Source: CAYTLW01 sp964438735 (GTDB taxonomy: Bacteria; Myxococcota_A; UBA9042). Taken from it: a stretch of 32,598 bases of DNA. Where the stretch lies: positions 1 through 32,598 of the forward strand of contig CAYTLW010000089.1 in assembly GCA_964438735.1 (NCBI GenBank), read 5' to 3'. The position numbers and the translations under genes are program-made. Each line of letters starts with the position of its first letter. Positions within the stretch are counted from its first letter, which is position 1. The notes under the pieces were generated by a model, which did not search any database, had not been told where the DNA came from, and saw nothing but the letters and a program-made list of their open reading frames with translations. This document shows positions 7,642 to 15,515 of the stretch, piece after piece.

Positions 7642-10590
7642 CTAGTCCACTCGTGCGGCCCCGGCCTTGTCGGGATTGAAGCCGGTGGGCCAGACGGTGG
7701 TGCGCGAGTAGATGGCGCCGTTGAGGCGGGTGCCCTTGAGCTGAACGCGCTCCATCCTGGCGCCCTGCAGGCGGGCCTGTCGCAGATCGGCGCCCTGCAG
7801 GCGGGCGCCGCGCATATCTGCCTGTCGCAGATCGGCGCTGCGCAGGTTGGCCTTGCGCAGGTCAACGCCCCGTACGGATGACTTGCGCAGCACCACGCCG
7901 GGCAGGATGGCGCCCGGCCCGAGCGCGCCCGAGGTGCGGTACTTGAACCCCTTGGGCCAGCGGGTGCCGGCGCTGTAGCGGGCGAAGCGCAGGTCGACGC
8001 CGCTGAGATCGAATCGGCTCAGATCCTCGCCGCGCAGGTCGGCCTCGGCGAACTTGCGGTTGCCGGGTGACACCAGCTTGGGCGCCTCGGGTTTCGGTTC
8101 GGCAGGTGGGCTCGGCGGAGGGGCCACGACGGGGTCCTTGACCCGTGGAGCCCTGCGACGAGAGCGGCTGCTTGCGGGCTGCTTACGCTGCAGGGCGATG
8201 CTGTTTGGGGTTGGTTTGGCGCCGCTGCTATCGGAAGTGCCGGAGTCGAAGCGCGCCCCGGCACGGCGGGCGTCGAAGCCTTCGGGCCAGCGTGTCGCGC
8301 CGTCATATACGGCGCCGCCGAACTTCGCCGCCGCCAGGCGGGCCTCGCTCAGATCGGTGCCCTGCAGCCTGGCGTTGCGCAGATCCGCCTTGCGCAGGTC
8401 GGCGCGACTGAGGTCCGCATCGCGCAGGTCCGTGCCCTTCAGATTGCGACCGCCAAGCTCGGCTCGCGCCAGGCTGGCGCCCGGGCCGAAGGCGCCCGAT
8501 TGCTGGAATTGGAAGTTCGCTGGCCAGCGCGTCTCCCTGCTGTAGCGGGCGCCGCGGAGGTTGGCGCCGTCGAGCTTGGCGCCCGTCAGGTCGGCGCCGC
8601 TCAGGTCGGCGTTGCGCAGATCGGCGCCCGTCAGGTCGGCGTTGCGCAACACGGCGTCGATGAGCCGAGCGCCGCTGAGATTGGCGCCCTGCAGGCCGGC
8701 GGCTTCCAGGTTGCTGCCGTGCAGTCTGGCGTTCTTGATGTTGGCTTCGGGCAGCTGCGCAGCGCGCATGTCAGCGCCGCGCAGATCGACGCCCTGCAGG
8801 ACCGCCTCGGGCCCCACCGCGCCGGACTTGCGATGGTCGAAGCCCTCTGGCCAGGTGGTCTTGCCGTTGTAGCGCGAGCCGTCCAAGACCGTGTCCGTGA
8901 GGATGGCGCCGCGAAGCTGGGCGCCGCGCAGATCGGCGTTGCGCAGCACGGCGCCCCGCAGGTTGGCCTCGTTCAAGTTGGCCTTGCGCAGGTTGGCCCC
9001 TTGCAGCACCGCCCGATGCAGGTCGGACTTGCGCAGGTCGGCCTCTTGCAGGTCGGCTTCGGTGAGATTGCTCTGACCCAGCTGCACGTCGCTCAGCACC
9101 GCGCCGCGCAGGTTGAGACCGCCGACGGACTCGCTCGCGTCGCCCAGCAGGAACTGGATCGCTTCGGTGCGCAGCGCCGCGCTGGCCTGCTTATCCCGCA
9201 GCGCAGCCCGGTAGGCGGCCGGGTCGGGCTTGTCCGCTTCGGCCAGGTGCAGGGCAAGGAGCACGCCACCAGCGAGTACGGCCATCGCGGCCAGCAGGAG
9301 CCAGGTCCGCCGTCGGCCGGTCGGAGCTGGCGCGGGCTCGACCACCTCGACCTCGACCGCTGGCAGCCGCACGCTATCGGGAGCCACCCGCGCGGTGCTC
9401 GACAGGTCGACGGCATCCGGCGTGCCAGGATCGTCTGAGGTCTCGGCGTCTTCCGGGGGGGCGCCGGGCTCCTCCTGCAGGGGCGCCGGAGCAGGCGCCT
9501 CGAGTTGCGGCAACGCCTCATCATCGTCCAGCGTCCTGGCGTCGTGCAGGGCCGCGTGTTCGGTGGACAAGGAGACCAGCTTGCCGCCGACCATGGCGTG
9601 GGGATCGGTCGGCTGGCTGTCGCCTCGCCAGGGAGTCGGCTGCAACTGGCCCAGTCGATTCAACGTGTCGTGGGCGCTCTTGGGCCGAGCGGCCGGGTCC
9701 TTGGCCAGCAGCTCGTCCACCAGCTCGATCAGCCCAGCCGGCACGTCGGAGGCGACCTTGTCGGTCAACGTCGGCGGACGCTGCTCGGCGTGGGCGCGGG
9801 CCAGGATGGCGATGACGTGCGAGGCGGCGGATTCATCCGGCACCTGAAACGGAGGATGTCCGGCGAGCATCTCGTAGATGATGCAGCCGACGCTATACAG
9901 ATCCGAGCGCGCGTCCAGCGCATCGCCGCGCCATTGCTCCGGCGACATGTAGTAAGGCGTGCCGATCATGCCGATCGTGTTCAGGCCACTGGACTCCAGG
10001 GCGCGCGAGATGCCGAAGTCGAGCACCTTGACGAAGTCGCGATCACCGCGCTGATCGAGCACGAAGATGTTCTGCGGTTTGATGTCCCGGTGGACGATGC
10101 GTCGGGGATGCTCGTGTGCTTCCCAGAGCGACTTCAAGACCTGCGAACCGATTCTCACCGCCCGTTGCCAGCGCAGGTTGCCGACCGACTCGAGTACCTC
10201 GTTGAGCGGCCGACCCTCGAGGTGCTCCATGACCAGGTAGGGCGTGCCCTCGGTGACGCCGAAGTCGGTCACTCGAATGGTATTGGCGTGTGTAAGACCG
10301 GCGGAGTTCTGCGCTTCGAGGTGGAATCGCTTGATGGCCTGCGCATCTCCGAGCTGATCCCGATGCAGCAGCTTGACCGCCACGGTCCCGCCGGTACCCA
10401 GGTGGGCGGCCTTGTAGACCGTGCCCATGCCGCCCTGTCCGATGGCCTCCCCGATCACATACTTGTCGGCGATCGTGCTGCCGAGCCAGTGGTCTTCGAC
10501 CGCAAACGCGCCGCTCTCCAGCGTCGCCCGTCCGTCGTGGGGACAGGTATCGGCGCTGGTCTCCTGGCCACATTCCGGACAGACGCGCAT
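7642..10590 (-). CDS. Ser/Thr protein kinase with transmembrane helix and pentapeptide-repeat ectodomain
   Basis: 982 residues, first gene of the four-gene operon. An N-terminal zinc ribbon (CPECG at 4-8, CPHDG at 16-20) precedes a complete Hanks-type kinase: G-loop GQGGMGTVY 51-59, VAVK with Lys73, HRDIKPQN 167-174, DFG 191-193, SPE 216-218. A Pro/Glu/Asp-rich linker leads to one membrane helix (about 429-450). Everything after it should be extracytoplasmic: four blocks of A(D/N)LxX pentapeptide repeats, predicted right-handed quadrilateral beta-helices. The blocks are punctuated by five copies of a module with consensus Y-x3-T-x-W-P-x-[GN]-F, and a Pro-rich stretch divides block 3 from block 4. 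All catalytic residues are present. The start at 10590 places the zinc ribbon first as in myxobacterial kinases; its ribosome site (GGAA) is weak. The open frame runs back through the Mla genes as a shadow. Confidence 0.93.
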   Translation of the reverse strand: MRVCPECGQETSADTCPHDGRATLESGAFAVEDHWLGSTIADKYVIGEAIGQGGMGTVYKAAHLGTGGTVAVKLLHRDQLGDAQAIKRFHLEAQNSAGLTHANTIRVTDFGVTEGTPYLVMEHLEGRPLNEVLESVGNLRWQRAVRIGSQVLKSLWEAHEHPRRIVHRDIKPQNIFVLDQRGDRDFVKVLDFGISRALESSGLNTIGMIGTPYYMSPEQWRGDALDARSDLYSVGCIIYEMLAGHPPFQVPDESAASHVIAILARAHAEQRPPTLTDKVASDVPAGLIELVDELLAKDPAARPKSAHDTLNRLGQLQPTPWRGDSQPTDPHAMVGGKLVSLSTEHAALHDARTLDDDEALPQLEAPAPAPLQEEPGAPPEDAETSDDPGTPDAVDLSSTARVAPDSVRLPAVEVEVVEPAPAPTGRRRTWLLLAAMAVLAGGVLLALHLAEADKPDPAAYRAALRDKQASAALRTEAIQFLLGDASESVGGLNLRGAVLSDVQLGQSNLTEADLQEADLRKSDLHRAVLQGANLRKANLNEANLRGAVLRNADLRGAQLRGAILTDTVLDGSRYNGKTTWPEGFDHRKSGAVGPEAVLQGVDLRGADMRAAQLPEANIKNARLHGSNLEAAGLQGANLSGARLIDAVLRNADLTGADLRNADLSGADLTGAKLDGANLRGARYSRETRWPANFQFQQSGAFGPGASLARAELGGRNLKGTDLRDADLSRADLRKADLRNARLQGTDLSEARLAAAKFGGAVYDGATRWPEGFDARRAGARFDSGTSDSSGAKPTPNSIALQRKQPASSRSRRRAPRVKDPVVAPPPSPPAEPKPEAPKLVSPGNRKFAEADLRGEDLSRFDLSGVDLRFARYSAGTRWPKGFKYRTSGALGPGAILPGVVLRKSSVRGVDLRKANLRSADLRQADMRGARLQGADLRQARLQGARMERVQLKGTRLNGAIYSRTTVWPTGFNPDKAGAARVD
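7660..9110 (-). repeat. Pentapeptide-repeat coding region with five WP-punctuation modules
   Basis: This part of the kinase gene is an array of 15-bp units encoding A(D/N)LRx pentapeptides. Five punctuating modules, each with an aromatic Tyr, Thr-x-Trp-Pro and Phe, lie near 8846-8880, 8516-8550, 8278-8312, 7946-7980 and 7676-7710, about 80-110 codons apart. After most of them comes SGAxGP, restarting the next helix. Confidence 0.85.
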
Positions 10591-10785
10591 CGTGAATTCC
10601 GCAGCAAACAGGCGGTGAGCGTGGGGAGCGGCTGGGGGCCGCCTGGTCGAGGCTATCGCGCGCATGCGAATCCCGCCAATTCGGACACCGATCGGGCGCC
10701 GGGGCGATCGCTGGCTCAGCACGTTGGAGGCGCCCTTGCCGCCGTCGTCCTGCCCCCGTAGCCTCGCCGTGCGCAGGCGGAACCC

Positions 10786-11844
10786 ATGCCCAGGCTGCCC
10801 GAACAACTCACCCAGGACCACGTGGCCGAGGCCGCCGCGGGTCTGGATGCCTGGTTTCACGGCGAGGGTCCGATCGAGCTGGACGTCAGCCACGTCCGGG
10901 CCATCGACAGCGCCGGCGTGGCGCTGCTGTCGCTGATGCATCGGCGCGCGCGACAGGCGGGGCGAGCGCTGCACCTGCGCGGCATGTCGGCCGAGATCCA
11001 GCGCACTCTGGCCCTCTTTCCCGCCCTGCCGGACGCCGATCCCGCGCCGCCTCCGCCGCCTTCCTATCTGGAGGGCTTGGGCGCCCGCACCGAACACCTG
11101 TGGACGGTCTTCGTCGGCTTCGTTCTGCTCTGTGCCGACACCGCCTGGTTCACTGTAGAGACCCTGTTGGGTCGGCATCGGCTGCGCCTGCCCGTGATCG
11201 GCTACGAGATGTCCGCCATGGGCAGCCGCGCCCTGGGCGTGGTCGGCCTCATCGCCTTCCTGGTCGGCGCCACCATGGGCCTGCAGAGCGCCGCCCAGCT
11301 GCGTCGATTTGGTGCCGACGTCTTCGTGGTGGACCTGATCGTGGTGTCCATGACCCGCGAACTGGGCCCGCTCATGGCCGCCATCGTGGTCGCTGGCCGC
11401 AGCGGCGCCTCGGTCGCCGCCGAGCTGGGCACCATGACCGTCACCGAAGAGGTGGATGCCCTGCGGACCATGGGCCTGCATCCGACCCGCTACCTGGTGG
11501 TGCCCAAGGTGCTGGCCATCTCCATCGTGCAGCCCATCCTGACCATCTATGCCAACGCCCTGGGCATCCTGGGCGGTTTCCTGGTCGCCATCGCCTACCT
11601 CGACCTGGGGCCGGTCGCCTTCACCGCTCGCCTGGGCGAGGTGCTGGAGATGAAGGACGTCTTCGTCGGCTTGTTCAAGAGCCTGGTCTTCGCCTGGCTG
11701 ATCGTAATCATCGGCGCCTGGTATGGCCTGGCGACCCGCGGTGGCGCGGACGCGGTCGGCCGCAGCACCACCTCCAGCGTGGTGGCGGGCATCTTCGCCG
11801 TGGTGGTGGCCGACGCCCTGGCCAGCCTGGTGTTCTACTTCTGA
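10786..11844 (+). CDS. mlaE: MlaE-type ABC lipid-transport permease with fused N-terminal STAS domain
   Basis: 352 residues, against about 260 for Escherichia coli MlaE; the extra length is an N-terminal STAS domain (about 1-85, with IELDVSHVRAIDSAGVALLSLMHRRA). In E. coli this role is played by the separate protein MlaB. The permease part has the family's conserved stretch TVTEEVDALRTMGLHPTRYL, TRELGPLMAAIVVAGRSGAS and several membrane helices up to the C-terminus. It should form the inner-membrane dimer of an Mla-type phospholipid transporter with the ATPase 30 bp downstream. GCGGA lies just upstream of the ATG. The gene is divergent from the kinase operon across about 195 bp. Confidence 0.93.
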   Translation: MPRLPEQLTQDHVAEAAAGLDAWFHGEGPIELDVSHVRAIDSAGVALLSLMHRRARQAGRALHLRGMSAEIQRTLALFPALPDADPAPPPPPSYLEGLGARTEHLWTVFVGFVLLCADTAWFTVETLLGRHRLRLPVIGYEMSAMGSRALGVVGLIAFLVGATMGLQSAAQLRRFGADVFVVDLIVVSMTRELGPLMAAIVVAGRSGASVAAELGTMTVTEEVDALRTMGLHPTRYLVVPKVLAISIVQPILTIYANALGILGGFLVAIAYLDLGPVAFTARLGEVLEMKDVFVGLFKSLVFAWLIVIIGAWYGLATRGGADAVGRSTTSSVVAGIFAVVVADALASLVFYF

Positions 11845-11874
11845 GGTCGCTGAAGAAGGAGCGTTGTTCACCGC

Positions 11875-12675
11875 ATGCCCGATCCCGCCGCCACCGTCGT
11901 CGTGCGCAACCTGGTCGCCCGCTATGGCGAGCTCACGGTGCTCGATGGCGTGGACGTGCAGGTGGCGCCGGGCGAGGTGCACGTGATCCTCGGCGGATCG
12001 GGTTGCGGCAAGTCGACCCTGCTCAAGCACATGATCGGCTTGTATCGACCCGCTGGCGGCCAGGTCGAGCTGCTGGGCGTGGACCTGGTGGAGGCCGACG
12101 AGCCCAAACGCGACGCTGTACTGACCCGCATCGGCATGCTCTTCCAGGGCGGTGCCCTGCTGAACTCCATGTCGGTACACGAAAACGTGGCCCTGCCCAT
12201 CGTCGAACGGACGGGCCTGCCGCGGCACCTGGTCGACGAGATGGTGCGTATGAAGCTGGCCCTGGTGGACCTGGCCGGGCGCGGCCATTTGACGCCGCCG
12301 GAACTGTCGGGTGGCATGAAGAAGCGGGCGGCGCTGGCGCGGGCCATCGCGACCGACCCGGCGGTGCTCTTCTGCGATGAGCCGGGCGCGGGTCTGGATC
12401 CCATCACCGCGGCGGCCCTGGATGAGCTGCTGCTGGGCCTGAAGGAGCGATTCGGCATGTCCCTGGTGGTGGTCACGCACGAGCTCGAGAGCATCCGGCG
12501 GATCGCCGATCGGATCACCATGCTGGACGCCGGCAAGGTCATCGCCAGCGGCACATTGGAGCAGGTGCAGGCGGCCGATCATCCCATGGTGTCGGCGTTC
12601 TTCGAGCGTCGACAGCCCGATGAGCAAGGCGGCGGCGACATGTTGAGCGCGCTCATGGGCGGAGGGCAGCCATGA
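11875..12675 (+). CDS. mlaF: MlaF-type ABC transporter ATPase
   Basis: 266 residues, the usual length for MlaF. Walker A GGSGCGKST is at 40-48, a Q-loop at FQGG 90-93, the ABC signature LSGGM 144-148, Walker B VLFCDEP 164-170 followed by GAGLDP, and switch His202. The MlaF-like LSGGMKKRAALARA and GAGLDPI match this family rather than sugar or amino-acid importers. It powers lipid movement through the permease encoded just upstream. AAGGAG lies 13 nt before the ATG, rather far. The stop overlaps the MCE gene start as ATGA. Confidence 0.94.
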   Translation: MPDPAATVVVRNLVARYGELTVLDGVDVQVAPGEVHVILGGSGCGKSTLLKHMIGLYRPAGGQVELLGVDLVEADEPKRDAVLTRIGMLFQGGALLNSMSVHENVALPIVERTGLPRHLVDEMVRMKLALVDLAGRGHLTPPELSGGMKKRAALARAIATDPAVLFCDEPGAGLDPITAAALDELLLGLKERFGMSLVVVTHELESIRRIADRITMLDAGKVIASGTLEQVQAADHPMVSAFFERRQPDEQGGGDMLSALMGGGQP

Positions 12676-13727
12676 ACCTGACGCGGTCCCAACGGGTGCG
12701 GCTGGGCGCTTTCGTGGTGGTTGGCGTCGGACTGTTGGTGGGCGTGGTGGTGTGGCTGGTCGGATCGGCCATGTGGGCGGATGTGGATCGCTATACGGTG
12801 CGCTTTCACGAGAGCGTGAGCGGCCTCGACGTGAGTTCGGCGGTCAAGTACCAGGGCCTGCGCATCGGACGCGTCGAGCGCATGGGCGTGGCGGCCGATG
12901 ATCCGGGCGCCATCGAGGTGGCCCTGGCCATCGACCCCGGCACCACCCTGCGCAAGGGCACCCAGGCCTCACTCGACAAGAGCGCCCTGACCGGCCTGAC
13001 CACGATCAATCTGACGCCGGGCGACTTACGCGGCGCGGTGCTCGAACCAGGCAGCATGCTGCCAGCCGGCTTGAGCTTCACCGACGAGATCAGCGGCAAG
13101 GCAGAGGCCATCCGGATCAAGATCGAGACCCTGAGCAACCAGTTGCTGCAGTGGACGAGCCCGGCCAACCGCGCCCGGGCGGAGCGCCTGCTGGACGATA
13201 CCGATCACCTGGTCCGCAACGTGGACGCCACCCTGGCGGAGCTGCGGCCGGACCTGAAGCGGGCCGCGCATCAATTCGCCCTCGCCGGTGAGGGGGCCGT
13301 GCGCCTGTCGCACGCATCGACGCGTACCCTGCGGGTGGCCAAGGAGATCCTCAAGACCACCGGCGGGCGCGCGCAGACGTCCTTCGATGAGCTGGATCGC
13401 ATCCTGCGCGGCGTCGATCCAGGGGGCCTGATGGCGGCCTTGTCGGCGGCGCAGTCGGCGGCGCGTCGGCTCGAATCGCGCCTGGCCTCGGACGACATCA
13501 ACAAGTCTTTCGAGGGGCTGCAGGGGGCCATCGTCGGCGTGCGCGGCGCGTTGCAGATGGTGTCGCGCCTGCTGGCCAGCGTCGAACTGGCGCTCAAGGC
13601 CGCACGTGGAGATACGCTCATCACCTTGCGCAGGTTGCGCGAGTCGAGCGAGGATTTGCGCACCTTCAGCCGCGATATCGCGCGAGACCCGGCGCTGCTG
13701 CTGCGCGGGCGGGAGGCGTCCAAATGA
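12672..13727 (+). CDS. mlaD: MlaD-type MCE-domain lipid transport protein
   Basis: 351 residues, nearly twice E. coli MlaD. One membrane helix (about 12-34) is followed by a single MCE domain (about 40-120) with VRFHESVSGLDVSSAVKYQGLRIGRVERM and TTINLTPG. A long Ala/Arg/Leu-rich region predicted helical follows (about 140-350), as in MCE proteins whose C-terminal helices form a tube or needle. MCE proteins form hexameric rings that bind lipid in the periplasm. The ATG overlaps the ATPase stop, and the next gene's ATG overlaps its own stop, so the four genes are tightly coupled. Confidence 0.92.
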   Translation: MNLTRSQRVRLGAFVVVGVGLLVGVVVWLVGSAMWADVDRYTVRFHESVSGLDVSSAVKYQGLRIGRVERMGVAADDPGAIEVALAIDPGTTLRKGTQASLDKSALTGLTTINLTPGDLRGAVLEPGSMLPAGLSFTDEISGKAEAIRIKIETLSNQLLQWTSPANRARAERLLDDTDHLVRNVDATLAELRPDLKRAAHQFALAGEGAVRLSHASTRTLRVAKEILKTTGGRAQTSFDELDRILRGVDPGGLMAALSAAQSAARRLESRLASDDINKSFEGLQGAIVGVRGALQMVSRLLASVELALKAARGDTLITLRRLRESSEDLRTFSRDIARDPALLLRGREASK

Positions 13728-14350
13728 AGTCGCTATCGCTGCTCCAAAGGGTCGGCCTGATCCTGCTGCCGCTCTTGCTGGTCGGCTGCTTCGGCCCACG
13801 CAAGGACAATGTGCGTCACTTCGCCCTGCAGGTACCGGCAGGTGAGAGCGCCGCCAGACGCCACCCGGGCACCCTGTTGGTGGGCGACCTGGACGTGTCG
13901 CGGGTGCACGATCGCCGGGCGATGCTGGTCCGTCGCTCCGCCGTCGAGGTGCACTACGAGCGCGAGCGCCGCTGGGCGGATCGACCGCACGTCATGTTAT
14001 CCGATGCCATCGCTGGTCACCTGGGGGCGGCCGGTCTGTTCGCCACCGTGGTGCGCAGCCTGGGCGATCGACCGCCGACGTGGGTGCTGGGCGGACGGGT
14101 GGACGCCTTCGAGGTGGTCGCCGGCAAGAAGGGCTGGCAGGTGCGGCTGACCATGCGCCTGGATCTGCGCCGCTTCGAGACCGACGACGTGCTCTGGCGG
14201 CACCTCTACATGGGCCAGAAGAGTGTGCCGGCCAATGATCACGCGGCCGCAGCGCGCGGCTTGAGCGAGCTGCTGGGCCAGGCGATGGGCAAGGTCGACA
14301 AGGGGCTCACGGCGGCGAAGTTGACGGCCGGGAAGACCGCGAAGCCCTGA
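13724..14350 (+). CDS. ABC-type transport auxiliary lipoprotein (PqiC/ABC_trans_aux-like)
   Basis: 208 residues with lipobox LLVGC (Cys22). The body fits the ABC_trans_aux family: an early strand FALQVPAG, then LLVGDLDVSRVHDRRAMLVRRSAVEVHYERERRWADRPHVMLSDAIAGHL, and later a WVLGGRVDAFEVV strand, as in PqiC-like partners of MCE systems. It probably sits on the outer membrane as the acceptor end of the lipid path. No gene for the soluble carrier MlaC is in this operon, so either MlaD reaches the outer membrane directly or MlaC is encoded elsewhere. It ends the operon. Confidence 0.85.
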   Translation: MKSLSLLQRVGLILLPLLLVGCFGPRKDNVRHFALQVPAGESAARRHPGTLLVGDLDVSRVHDRRAMLVRRSAVEVHYERERRWADRPHVMLSDAIAGHLGAAGLFATVVRSLGDRPPTWVLGGRVDAFEVVAGKKGWQVRLTMRLDLRRFETDDVLWRHLYMGQKSVPANDHAAAARGLSELLGQAMGKVDKGLTAAKLTAGKTAKP

Positions 14351-14535
14351 TCGGCAGCCCCGCGCAGCGCCATGCTGCTCACTAAATGCCTGCACTCCCA
14401 CGGGTTTGAAGATTCCTTTGCGGAACTTCCGAACGCGCGTGTCGAATTTAATGCCGGTCGAACACAACAAGTCGGCCGGCGCCCAACCGCTGCGATGAAT
14501 GAGGGCATGGCGGCCAACCGCAGAGGAGAGAGGTG

Positions 14536-15315
14536 ATGAGAAAGTTGAACACAATGGCATGGCTGGCGGTGCTGACCGCCTTGACGCTGACGGCGGGATG
14601 CGCCGCAGATGAGGCCGTGCAAGGCCCGGTCGCCGAGGCGGAGGCATCCGATCTCAGCGCGGAAGCCAGCCTGTCCGCGGAGGCGTTTGCGCTCGGCGAG
14701 AACCTCTCGCCCCTGGAGCCATGGTGCTACGACAAGGCGGCCACCTGCGCCAGCGACGGCGGCGACGCGGCGGCTTGTTTCGACGGTGTGGTGGCCTGCG
14801 AGCTGCCGGAGTTCATCGACGAGGTCACCGGCAAGGCGCTGTGTGCCGAACACTTCGAGGCCATTGGCGATGCGCCGGCTTGCGGTGAGAAGATCGAGCT
14901 GATGCGCCTGCGCGCGTTGGCGATTCAGGGCGAGAAGAAGCTGGCCAACAAGGCGCAGAAGGCGCCGCCATGCAAGAAGATGGTGGACGCATGCCTGGCT
15001 GCCAAGAAGGGGCCCAAGGTCTGCTTCGGTGCGCTGCTGAAGTGCCTGGCCAAAGGCGCCGACAAGGGCGACGACAAGGATGGCGATAAACCCGGCTGGC
15101 TCGGCAAGAAGTGGGACGGCAAGGGCAAGTGGAAGGACGCCAAAGATGGCGCCAAGGACGATAAAGAAGAGGGCGCCAAGAAGGGCGCCAAGGGCGCCAA
15201 GAAGAATGGCGCCAAGGATGGCGACAAGGGCGCCAAGGATGACGCCAGGGACGGCAAGAAGAAAGCCGCCAAGAAGGGGGCCAAGGACGGCAAGAAGGCC
15301 GACGACGACAAGTAG
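14536..15315 (+). CDS. Lipoprotein with twin Cx6Cx9Cx6C motif and Lys/Asp/Gly-rich tail
   Basis: 259 residues. The signal peptide ends in the lipobox LTAGC (Cys22). Two cysteine sets with identical spacing follow: C64, C71, C81, C88 and C146, C153, C163, C170 (Cx6Cx9Cx6C each), with a further pair C103/C116 between them. This suggests two disulfide-pinned helical hairpins. From about residue 171 the tail is almost only Lys, Asp, Gly, Ala in loose repeats of the kind KGAK, DGAKDD, resembling histone-H1-like or polyelectrolyte tails. I chose the ATG at 14536 (AGGAG 7 nt upstream) over the adjacent GTG at 14533. I do not recognise the family; the tail might bind DNA, polysaccharide or lipopolysaccharide. 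Confidence 0.8.
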   Translation: MRKLNTMAWLAVLTALTLTAGCAADEAVQGPVAEAEASDLSAEASLSAEAFALGENLSPLEPWCYDKAATCASDGGDAAACFDGVVACELPEFIDEVTGKALCAEHFEAIGDAPACGEKIELMRLRALAIQGEKKLANKAQKAPPCKKMVDACLAAKKGPKVCFGALLKCLAKGADKGDDKDGDKPGWLGKKWDGKGKWKDAKDGAKDDKEEGAKKGAKGAKKNGAKDGDKGAKDDARDGKKKAAKKGAKDGKKADDDK

Positions 15316-15329
15316 ACACGTCCACTGAA

Positions 15330-15385
15330 CGACCAGCGCTTTGCGGCGGGCCGGGTGACCGACCCGCCGCATTGCGTTCTGGTCG
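15330..15385 (+). terminator. Long imperfect hairpin after the Cys/Lys-rich lipoprotein gene
   Basis: Outer arms CGACCAG (15330-15336) and CTGGTCG (15379-15385), then CGC/GCG, then inner arms TGCGGCGGG (15342-15350) and CCCGCCGCA (15363-15371). The 12-nt loop can itself pair as CGG-GTGA-CCG. That is about 19 base pairs plus the apical stem. It lies 15 nt after the stop of the gene at 14536-15315 and before the ferritin-like gene, so a terminator or RNA-end stabiliser is likely. No T-run follows, so it may not be a classical intrinsic terminator. Confidence 0.6.
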
Positions 15386-15515
15386 CGGCAGATTCCGGCC
15401 ATCAGACCTGGCGCGGCAATGCCTCATCCAAATCCATGCGTAGCTCCCCTTTACCCGAGGTGCGTTGCCGGCTAAATTCTGCGCCCCAATCCTCCCTTAC
15501 CGGACGGAGCCCGAC

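Noticed and set aside
7642..9120. Pentapeptide array considered as a CRISPR or tandem non-coding repeat
   Set aside because: Units are 15-bp coding repeats with no constant spacers; the reading frame is continuous with the kinase.
10591..12627. Extension of the kinase frame far upstream on the minus strand
   Set aside because: It is the antisense of the well-identified Mla genes; the zinc ribbon beginning at 10590 is the natural N-terminus.
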